Positions 16,961 through 23,200 of a stretch of DNA of 34,593 bases are shown piece after piece. The notes below the pieces were generated by a model, which saw only the letters and a program-made list of their open reading frames with translations, made no database searches and was not told where the DNA came from. The stretch spans positions 1-34,593 of the forward strand of contig JASLML010000015.1 of NCBI GenBank assembly GCA_030746535.1, read 5' to 3'. Numbering within the stretch: the stretch's first letter is position 1; the number at the start of each line of letters is the position of its first letter. Both the position numbers and the translations under genes were made by a program. Origin of the DNA: Fidelibacterota bacterium. Lineage in GTDB: Bacteria; Fidelibacterota; Marinisomatia; Marinisomatales; TCS55.

Positions 16961-17905
16961 TTATTGTTTATTTCCGTTGCTGTCGTAAGCTTTAATGATA
17001 TCACGGACAAGTTTATGCCGAACAACATCCATTTCGGTTAGTTTAGCAAAACCAATTCCATCCACTTTTTTCAAAATGTCCAGAACCTGCAGCAGACCCG
17101 ATTCTGCACTCTTGGGCAAGTCGATCTGTGTAATGTCGCCTGTTATAATGGCTTTTGAGTTGACACCCAGCCGGGTCAAGAACATTTTCATTTGCATTGT
17201 TGTGGCATTTTGCGCTTCATCCAATATCATGAATGCATTGCTCAAGGTCCGCCCCCGCATATATGCCAGTGGAATTACTTCAATCGTACCGTCATTCAAG
17301 CAAGGATTCAATTTGGATTTCGGCATCATATCACCGAGAGAATCATAAAGCGGCGTTAAGTAGGGATCGACTTTTTCCTTTAGGTCGCCGGGGAGAAATC
17401 CAAGGTTTTCACCGGCCTCTACTGCCGGGCGGCACAGGACAATTTTACTGACTTCATGATTATCCAAAGCGGCTACCGCAGCCGCTACAGCTAGATATGT
17501 TTTCCCCGTCCCGGCCGGACCGACCGCAATAACAATGTCATTTTCCCGGAAAGAATTCATGTAGGCAATCTGACCATCTGTTCGCGGCGAAATGGATCCC
17601 TTTATCCCGTAATGGATCACATCATCCGGAGCCGCTTTTTCGTGTCCGTTTTGCGCCCGCACCAAATCCACCAATCCTTTGACATCTTTTTGTGTCAGCG
17701 ATCCTTTGCGACTTAAGGTTTGAATCATCTCATGAAATATTTCATGGATTTGGTTGACCTCATCCTTTTCTCCGCTTAATTTAATTTCTTCACCGCGAAC
17801 AATCACCTGAACCGAAAATGTGTCTTCGATATATCGCAAATGCGCATCGGCAGAGCCGAAGAGCGAAGCAAGGTCAATTCCCTTGATCTCTATGATTTTA
17901 TCCAA
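16961..17905 (-). CDS. phoH: PhoH-like ATPase
   Basis: This 314-residue cytoplasmic P-loop NTPase has a short N-terminal RNA-binding-like region (residues 1-95) followed by the PhoH core: Walker A GPAGTGKT (129-136), LCRPAVEAGENLGFLPGDL, Walker B ILDEAQN with Asp229/Glu230, and ITGDITQIDLP. Family members are linked to RNA metabolism and often lie beside ybeY, which is absent here. The earliest standard start is TTG 17905, with AAGGG about 10 bases upstream and an in-frame stop further upstream; the next Met is at residue 60. It is divergent from the TatT-like lipoprotein gene. Confidence 0.93.
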   Translation of the reverse strand: MDKIIEIKGIDLASLFGSADAHLRYIEDTFSVQVIVRGEEIKLSGEKDEVNQIHEIFHEMIQTLSRKGSLTQKDVKGLVDLVRAQNGHEKAAPDDVIHYGIKGSISPRTDGQIAYMNSFRENDIVIAVGPAGTGKTYLAVAAAVAALDNHEVSKIVLCRPAVEAGENLGFLPGDLKEKVDPYLTPLYDSLGDMMPKSKLNPCLNDGTIEVIPLAYMRGRTLSNAFMILDEAQNATTMQMKMFLTRLGVNSKAIITGDITQIDLPKSAESGLLQVLDILKKVDGIGFAKLTEMDVVRHKLVRDIIKAYDSNGNKQ

Positions 17906-17909
17906 TTCC

Positions 17910-17938
17910 TTGAACCCTTGTGCGGTTGTGTATAAAAT
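17910..17938 (+). promoter_or_regulatory. Candidate promoter of the plus-strand lipoprotein operon
   Basis: TTGAAC (17910-17915), a 17-base spacer, then TAAAAT (17933-17938) match the sigma70 consensus at 4/6 and 5/6 positions. The predicted start is about 30 bases before the ATG at 17975. It faces away from phoH. Confidence 0.4.
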
Positions 17939-17967
17939 TCCGGGGAATTAATCCACTGATCCCAGGT

Positions 17968-17996
17968 ATTGAACATGAATAAAATAATCCTGTCAA
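17968..17996 (-). promoter_or_regulatory. Candidate phoH promoter
   Basis: On the minus strand a perfect TTGACA (17996-17991) lies 17 bases from TTCAAT (17973-17968, 4/6). The start would be near 17961, giving a leader of about 55 bases before the phoH TTG. The site overlaps the start codon of the divergent lipoprotein gene, so the two transcription units may interfere. Confidence 0.4.
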
Positions 17997-18889
17997 GCGT
18001 GTGTCGAGAAGTGCCTGCATTTTCACTAGCCAAATGTACATCATTTTTGCTAATCATTGTGATCTTCCTTTCTGGCTGCAGTTCTCTTAGAACCAATACT
18101 ATACCAAGTAAGATTTCAGATAATGCAGAGCTGCTTGCTGAGCGAGGAGAAAACCATTGGGGAAAACGAATCCGTCCAAAAGACGCTCGCTTGGCACATA
18201 TTATGCTGAAACGGGCAGTTTCTCTTACGCCCCATGACCAGCAGTTGGTGGCCTTATTTGCACGGGTCTGCCATTTTCTGGCATATTATGTTGAAAAGGA
18301 TTCGGAAACGAAAGAAATTCTGTATCTTGAGGGCGCGGATGCAGCATGGGAATGTATTGTTGCACTTCCCGAATATGAGCAAATATTTAATTCTGCACAG
18401 GGAGATTCGGCTGCCAAATCCTTAGCATCTCTTTCTGTTCTTACCGGTAATTCTATTCCTTTGATGTATTGGTATTGTGCAAACAAAGGGCGCTATTTGG
18501 CACATAAAAAAGTGGTGGAAAGGCTGCATTACAGAGAGACACTTGAAACAATGATGCACAAAATAATGTCCGAAAATTCGGATTATTATTTTGGCGGACC
18601 GAGCAGGTTCTTTGGAGCTTTTTATGCACGGCTTCCAGGAGTGGATCTGTCCATTGCTGCGGATTATTTCAATAAATCGATTGAAAATAGTCCGGATTAT
18701 TTCGGGACGTATATTCTCCGCGCAAGATATTTGCACACCAAAGCGGGAGACCGAACTGCTTTTGAGAAAGACCTTCAATTTGTTCTGGATGCGGATCCAA
18801 CCGTGCTGCCGGATGTCATGCCGGAAAATCTGATGGCACAGGAACGCGCGGAAGAATTACTGACACACATCAATATGCTGTTTGAATGA
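17975..18889 (+). CDS. TatT-like (TRAP-associated) periplasmic lipoprotein
   Basis: The 304-residue protein begins with a signal sequence ending in a lipobox, IFLSGC with Cys35, so it is probably a lipoprotein. The mature part is helical, TPR-like, and carries FGGPSRFFGAFYARLPGVDLSIAADYFNKSI (about residues 209-239), the signature of TatT, the T component linked to TRAP transporters in spirochaetes. No TRAP DctP, Q or M gene is nearby, so it is an orphan. I start it at ATG 17975 (AGG 8 bases upstream) rather than the TTG two codons earlier; the long n-region leaves a later start possible. It overlaps the next gene by 4 bases. Confidence 0.75.
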   Translation: MNKIILSSVCREVPAFSLAKCTSFLLIIVIFLSGCSSLRTNTIPSKISDNAELLAERGENHWGKRIRPKDARLAHIMLKRAVSLTPHDQQLVALFARVCHFLAYYVEKDSETKEILYLEGADAAWECIVALPEYEQIFNSAQGDSAAKSLASLSVLTGNSIPLMYWYCANKGRYLAHKKVVERLHYRETLETMMHKIMSENSDYYFGGPSRFFGAFYARLPGVDLSIAADYFNKSIENSPDYFGTYILRARYLHTKAGDRTAFEKDLQFVLDADPTVLPDVMPENLMAQERAEELLTHINMLFE

Positions 18890-19467
18890 ATATCTTTATT
18901 GCCATCATCCAAATCACAGGATTTCTATTTGCTTTTTTTGTGCTTCTTACATTCCTCCCTTGGATGATTTCGCTGAATGGCAATATTGCTGCAAAGGACA
19001 AAAATATTTCTGCTGAAGGAAAAATTAAGGTCGGATCAAAACGATTTGGAATTGCAGGAACAACACAAAGTAAAATTCAATTCGGACCGTTTCAAAATCC
19101 ATGGTTTCAGATATCAGTCAAAAAGAAAGCCAAGCAGAGGAAACAGCTGGTGAAAAAGGGAAGATCAGAAAAAAAACCTGCGATGCCCTTCATACATTCT
19201 GCCGTTAAAACACTTCATTGGGACCAATTTGCACTCTGCGGAGACTTCGGATTGAAAAACCCGGCCGACACAGGGATTATCTACGGAGGAATTCAGGCGT
19301 GTAAAGGATTGATTCGGTCACCGAAAATCCATCTTGATATAACACCGGTCTTTACGCACCGGCTGCACACAGATTTAACAGGATCATTGCGGTTCAGATG
19401 TATCCCCGCCGTATTGGTGTGGAATCTCACTAAAACTTATTTACATTTTCGCTCGAAGAAAGGATAA
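18886..19467 (+). CDS. DUF2953/YtfI-like membrane-anchored protein
   Basis: This 193-residue protein has one N-terminal membrane segment (about residues 4-28) and a basic, mainly beta C-terminal part with GDFGLKNPADTGIIYGGIQAC and IHLDITPVFT. The AD-T---YG pattern near residues 120-133 and the following hydrophobic DITP block recall the DUF2953 family (Bacillus YtfI). The next gene is a YtfJ homologue, and in Bacillus ytfI and ytfJ are adjacent, which supports the call. Its ATG overlaps the lipoprotein stop (ATGA). Function unknown. Confidence 0.6.
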   Translation: MNIFIAIIQITGFLFAFFVLLTFLPWMISLNGNIAAKDKNISAEGKIKVGSKRFGIAGTTQSKIQFGPFQNPWFQISVKKKAKQRKQLVKKGRSEKKPAMPFIHSAVKTLHWDQFALCGDFGLKNPADTGIIYGGIQACKGLIRSPKIHLDITPVFTHRLHTDLTGSLRFRCIPAVLVWNLTKTYLHFRSKKG

Positions 19468-19470
19468 ATC

Positions 19471-19851
19471 ATGGATGTAACAGAACTTATTAAAAATACA
19501 CTGAATGAAATTCAGGACCTGATGCTGACGCGCACGGTCGTCGGCGACCCAATTGAAGCAGGAGACCATACGGTTATTCCGGTTTCCAAGGTTACGTTCG
19601 GATTCGGCGGAGGCGGCGGTGAAAAAAAGGATGTGGATCAGGGACAGGGCGTGGGCGGCGGATGGTCCATTGAACCGGTCGGATTTGTGATAATTGGCCC
19701 GGACGGCGCGCGCTTGCTGACAATCGGCGAACAGGACAGTGTTACTTCAAAACTTTTGGACCTTGCACCCAAGGTTGTGGATACGGTGAAAGATTTTGTA
19801 AACCAAAAATCCGAAGATTCAGAAGAGTCATCTGAAGCAGAGGAAAGCTAA
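19471..19851 (+). CDS. ytfJ: YtfJ/GerW-family protein
   Basis: The 126-residue protein matches the small GerW/YtfJ family: an N-terminal helix ending LMLTRTVVGDPIEAG, then VTFGFGGGGGEKK, a glycine-rich turn GQGVGGGWSIEPVGFVII and an acidic tail EDSEESSEAEES. The family is named for a Bacillus spore-germination protein but is widespread in non-sporulating bacteria, where its role is unclear. The start is well supported: AAGGA lies 6 bases before ATG 19471. Its TAA overlaps the stop of the convergent radical SAM gene on the other strand. Confidence 0.8.
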   Translation: MDVTELIKNTLNEIQDLMLTRTVVGDPIEAGDHTVIPVSKVTFGFGGGGGEKKDVDQGQGVGGGWSIEPVGFVIIGPDGARLLTIGEQDSVTSKLLDLAPKVVDTVKDFVNQKSEDSEESSEAEES

Positions 19852-20885
19852 TCCCAAACCGCAATCCTGTCATCGCTTATAAAATCCGCGAGCTGACCTT
19901 TAATCTTGTCGGCAACGGCGGCTGATTCTGATTCCGGCAGAGAAATGACACCGTTTCTTTCTTCATAATTCTGATAATACACATCTGACGGCGGCATCCG
20001 CTTTCTTGCCCGCTTAAAAAAATCCTTTCCCATTCGAAAGGTGCCGACTGTTACGTCCCTAATTCCTTCCGCAGGAATATCTTTTTTGATCTTTTCAATG
20101 AAATCCGAATAGATTTTTCTCCATCCCGGAACAGGGATCACCGGATCCAGACAAAGCCGCACCTTCCACCCTTTTTCTATCGCCTGCTGCACTGCGTTGA
20201 TGCGGCGGTCAATCGGCGGCGCATCCCACTCGTACATTTCCGCCACTACTTCCGGTGACAGCGTCCAAGCAAGCAGTACTTGCTCCGAAGGATTTTCATC
20301 CTTTATTGCGCTGAATAAGGCGCTCTTTGTCCGCACTTCAATTACGATGTCAGTATTCGATTCGCAGAAGTCCATCCATTTTCGCGTCCATGGGACAACA
20401 TTCTCAAACGCAAGCAGATCGGTGCTGTATGAAACAGAAAGCAGAAGCGGTTCATCTTTTACACTTCTCTCATTCACTGCTATTGCTGCCGAAGAGAAAA
20501 AGTCCAAATCGTTTACAAACACAACAAGATTGGCTGACGGATACATACCCTGCAGAAAACAATACCGGCAGTTGTATAGACAGTTCAGGATCGGAGTTGT
20601 GTACATAAAATTTCGGTATCCGGCATCCTGCACCACATCGGTTGCTTTGTACAAAAATCCGTCCTTTTTCACCGCTATTATCAGTTTCATGCTTTTTTTC
20701 TGCGCCTGGAAATCCTGTCCGCTTCGGTTGAAAACGGATTTATAATCCTGAACGGAAACCGCTTCAGCGCTCGGAAGGCGCTTCAGGATGTCAGCGGTCA
20801 TGGAAAAATTTTCCGCACCTTCCTCAACGTAAATGTGTGAAAAATCAGGAAGAAAGAAATTGTCTGATTTGCTCAAATCTGTCAT
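19848..20885 (-). CDS. Radical SAM protein, spore photoproduct lyase-like
   Basis: This 345-residue protein binds a [4Fe-4S] cluster through the CX3CX2C motif Cys102-Cys106-Cys109 (NCLYNCRYCFLQGMYP), the spacing used by spore photoproduct lyase (SPL). Other SPL-like blocks are DVVIEVRTKS-type (here DIVIEVRTKS), WTLSPEVVAEMYEWDAPP, RINAVQQAIEKGWKVRLCLDPVIP and GTFRMGKDFF. SPL repairs the spore thymine dimer and needs a Cys about 43 residues after the cluster, followed by TSD. Here the matching stretch is SVSYSTDLLAFE, with Tyr153 or Ser152 at that place and no Cys between 109 and 174. It is therefore a family member with altered chemistry or substrate. It overlaps the nucleosidase-like gene by 41 bases. 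Confidence 0.85.
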   Translation of the reverse strand: MTDLSKSDNFFLPDFSHIYVEEGAENFSMTADILKRLPSAEAVSVQDYKSVFNRSGQDFQAQKKSMKLIIAVKKDGFLYKATDVVQDAGYRNFMYTTPILNCLYNCRYCFLQGMYPSANLVVFVNDLDFFSSAAIAVNERSVKDEPLLLSVSYSTDLLAFENVVPWTRKWMDFCESNTDIVIEVRTKSALFSAIKDENPSEQVLLAWTLSPEVVAEMYEWDAPPIDRRINAVQQAIEKGWKVRLCLDPVIPVPGWRKIYSDFIEKIKKDIPAEGIRDVTVGTFRMGKDFFKRARKRMPPSDVYYQNYEERNGVISLPESESAAVADKIKGQLADFISDDRIAVWD

Positions 20886-21672
20886 TCCTTTCTTTTTTGG
20901 ATTCCGGCGGATGTTCCATCATTGTCCAAAGTTTATCCACGGTTCCTGACCGTAATTTTTTCCCTTCCGCCAATCGGCGCAGCTCTTCCGACTGCGTTGC
21001 GGTGAGTTTCATAGTATTGATTCCGTCGGATAATTGACTCAATTCGTGTCCTTCCAAAATCGGCTCATTCCAAATACCCGAATGCTGGTACAGTCTGATG
21101 ATCCTTTCTATTTCCGACAAATGGGATTCAATAAGCGCGGGTACATTAATACCGGAAAATTCCAATTCATCCATAGTGTCGGACACTATTTTCAGGAATA
21201 CCATCCTGTGCGACGGAATGCTTTTTACAGTAGACTCAAATACGGCGGACGCTTCCATGTCCACAAGCCCGGTAAAGCTTCCTGCGCCATCAGTGACCGC
21301 AGACTCCACCGTAGTAATCGACATTTCTTTCAGTTCATGTTTGATTAGCATATCCGGAAACCATTCCCGGCCTGATGATTCATCATGAATCCTGTGCACC
21401 GCATACATATCACCGATATCGGTCACCTTGGGATTCCCGCCTGCAATGCCGATATTGACCAGTAGATATTCATCGGGAAAAATGTTCAGGAACTCCGTTA
21501 CCGATGCATCTGCTTTCTTTTTCCCGAGCCCGAAAATGAGAAGGCGGATACTGTCCTTTTGATACAGCTTTACATGAGAATTTTTTACAGGCTGAAGTCC
21601 AAAGTGTTCAATCAAAGGATTTGCTTCTGCCCGGAGAGCGGTGACGATAAGAACAGGTTTTTTGTATTCCAT
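20845..21672 (-). CDS. MTA/SAH nucleosidase-like phosphorylase with C-terminal extension
   Basis: The first 200 of 275 residues form a nucleoside phosphorylase-I domain of the 5'-methylthioadenosine/S-adenosylhomocysteine nucleosidase kind. Glu16 (TALRAEANP), NIGIAGG (73-79), VDMEASAV with Met139/Glu140, and VSDTMD with Asp165 match the purine- and ribose-binding and acid residues of E. coli MTAN. A charged helical tail of about 75 residues has no match I know. Such enzymes also hydrolyse 5'-deoxyadenosine, the by-product of radical SAM enzymes, and the gene overlaps a radical SAM gene by 41 bases. The ATG at 21672 has no SD and directly follows an inverted repeat. Confidence 0.75.
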   Translation of the reverse strand: MEYKKPVLIVTALRAEANPLIEHFGLQPVKNSHVKLYQKDSIRLLIFGLGKKKADASVTEFLNIFPDEYLLVNIGIAGGNPKVTDIGDMYAVHRIHDESSGREWFPDMLIKHELKEMSITTVESAVTDGAGSFTGLVDMEASAVFESTVKSIPSHRMVFLKIVSDTMDELEFSGINVPALIESHLSEIERIIRLYQHSGIWNEPILEGHELSQLSDGINTMKLTATQSEELRRLAEGKKLRSGTVDKLWTMMEHPPESKKERNDRFEQIRQFLSS

Positions 21673-21703
21673 GAACAGGGATTATAGAACCGAATCCCTA
21701 TTC
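21673..21703 (-). promoter_or_regulatory. Inverted repeat and TATAAT immediately before the nucleosidase start
   Basis: Two 11-base arms (minus strand GAATAGGGATT and AATCCCTGTTC) flank a 9-base loop. As RNA all 11 positions pair, one as G-U. The right arm ends at the base next to the ATG, and a perfect TATAAT (21686-21681) lies across loop and arm. There is no T-run after the stem on the minus strand, so it is not a normal terminator. It could be an operator over a promoter for a near-leaderless mRNA, or a hairpin that masks the start codon. Confidence 0.35.
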
Positions 21704-21744
21704 ATCTGAATTGTTTTTCTCTGCGCTCTTTGCGGTTAAATAAA

Positions 21745-22314
21745 TTATTCCAGGTTTAGCTTTTGCAGCTTTGGGCGGATGACGTATGTGCAGTACGGCT
21801 GGTTCGGATTGTTCTTATAATAGTCCTGATGATAGTCCTCTGCTACATAATATTTTTCGAGCGGAACGATCTGTGTTACAATCCGTGCGTCAAATAATTT
21901 CTGTGCTTCCTTTACCGATGCATCCGCCAATTTTTTCTGGTCTTCATTATGATAAAAAATCACAGAGCGGTACTGCGTTCCGACATCGTTTCCCTGCCGG
22001 TTCATGGTCGTAGGATCGTGGCTTTTCCAGAACACTTCCAGCAGTTTATTGTAAGTCACTTTTGCAGAATCAAATTCGATCCGCGATACTTCTGCGTGTC
22101 CTGTGGTTCCAGTGCAGATTTCCTTATAAGTCGGGTCTGGTGTATGGCCGCCGGAATAACCGACAGACACAGATGTAACGCCGTCTATTCGATTGAAAAC
22201 AGCTTCCACGCACCAGAAACAACCGGCGCCGAATGTAGCGGAATTGTTCAGGTCAGCTTGGGGCATGGCAAAAGATCCGAATACAAACAAAAGAAATGTC
22301 AGTGAATTTTTCAT
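21745..22314 (-). CDS. msrA: Peptide methionine-(S)-S-oxide reductase MsrA, exported
   Basis: MsrA reduces methionine-S-sulfoxide in proteins. The nucleophile is Cys32 in GAGCFWCVE, and GYSGGHTPDPTYKEICTGTTGHAEV, FWKSHDPTTMNRQGNDVGTQYRS and the C-terminal AEDYHQDYY are all present. Residues 1-20 (MKNSLTFLLFVFGSFAMPQA) look like a signal peptide, so the 189-residue enzyme probably acts in the periplasm. ATG 22314 is chosen over TTG 22323 because it gives a typical signal-peptide start and GGA lies 4 bases upstream. No MsrB domain or gene is adjacent. Confidence 0.94.
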   Translation of the reverse strand: MKNSLTFLLFVFGSFAMPQADLNNSATFGAGCFWCVEAVFNRIDGVTSVSVGYSGGHTPDPTYKEICTGTTGHAEVSRIEFDSAKVTYNKLLEVFWKSHDPTTMNRQGNDVGTQYRSVIFYHNEDQKKLADASVKEAQKLFDARIVTQIVPLEKYYVAEDYHQDYYKNNPNQPYCTYVIRPKLQKLNLE

Positions 22315-22351
22315 AGTTTCCAATTGCTATGTTCATGCGGATTCAAAAGTA

Positions 22352-23200
22352 TCAGGCCAAATAGGTTTCTGTGATCTGCCACAACTTTTCCTGATCAGAT
22401 TTCACGTACGACGCCTTGTTGCTGTTCTTCTGTTTGCACTTATAAAAGTATTTCCCGCTGACGCCCTCCACTTCCGGTGAAGAAGCAAGATAGATGCTCG
22501 TAAGCGCACCTTTTTCCGGGGAAATAGCCCCGACTTTTTTCGCAGCATTTAGTCCGACCCGCACGGTTCCGGTGTTGTTGTTCCCGAAATTGGTGTCCAC
22601 AAATCCAGGATGAAGGGAGTTTGCCGTTATTCCCTTTCCGGATATCCTGCGGTCCAGCTCGTAGGTATACATGATATTTGCCAGCTTGGATTTGCAGTAG
22701 GCCGGCCAGCCTTTATAGCCGTCGAATCCCTGTAAATTTTCAAAGCTGAGTTCGGCGCCTTGATGCGCATCCGATGCTACATTTACGATTCTTGCATTCC
22801 CGGTTTTTTCGAGTATATCCAACAGTAAATCCGTTAGAAGAAAATAGGAAAGATGGTTCAGCGCAAAGGTCCGCTCGAATCCCTCATCCGTTTTTTCGAA
22901 TTCGCTGAAATATGCGCCGGCGTTGTTCAACAATACGTCCAGGCGGTCATAATCCGTTTGCAGCTCTTTCGCAAGTTTTCTGACGGCTTCCATCAAGGAC
23001 AAATCACAGATGTGGAATCGAATATTCTCATTTCCGGAATCTCGTATTATTTCTTCCAGGACACGGTTTCCTTTATCGGGATTTCGTCCTACTAGTGCAA
23101 GTGTGCAGCCGGCTTTTGCGAGTTCTAAAGCTGCAGTTTTTCCGATGCCGTCCGTGGCGCCGGTTATACACATAACCTTCTTAGAATCAGGGGAATCCAT
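22352..23200 (-). CDS. Short-chain dehydrogenase/reductase, retinol-dehydrogenase-like
   Basis: This 282-residue NAD(P)-dependent Rossmann enzyme has TGATDGIG (13-20), DL at 66-67, NNAG (92-95), Ser143 and the catalytic Tyr168-x3-Lys172 (YCKSK). Loop sequences such as LNHLSYFLLTDLLLD and ANSLHPGFVDTNFG match the retinol dehydrogenase/WW-oxidoreductase-like SDR group. Arg39 after the second beta strand suggests NADPH. Substrate unknown. It starts directly after the aspS stop, with no intergenic base. Confidence 0.88.
   Translation of the reverse strand: MDSPDSKKVMCITGATDGIGKTAALELAKAGCTLALVGRNPDKGNRVLEEIIRDSGNENIRFHICDLSLMEAVRKLAKELQTDYDRLDVLLNNAGAYFSEFEKTDEGFERTFALNHLSYFLLTDLLLDILEKTGNARIVNVASDAHQGAELSFENLQGFDGYKGWPAYCKSKLANIMYTYELDRRISGKGITANSLHPGFVDTNFGNNNTGTVRVGLNAAKKVGAISPEKGALTSIYLASSPEVEGVSGKYFYKCKQKNSNKASYVKSDQEKLWQITETYLA

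Noticed and set aside
20930-20942. TTATCCACG resembling a DnaA box
   Set aside because: Single near-match inside a coding region with no cluster, so not evidence for an origin.
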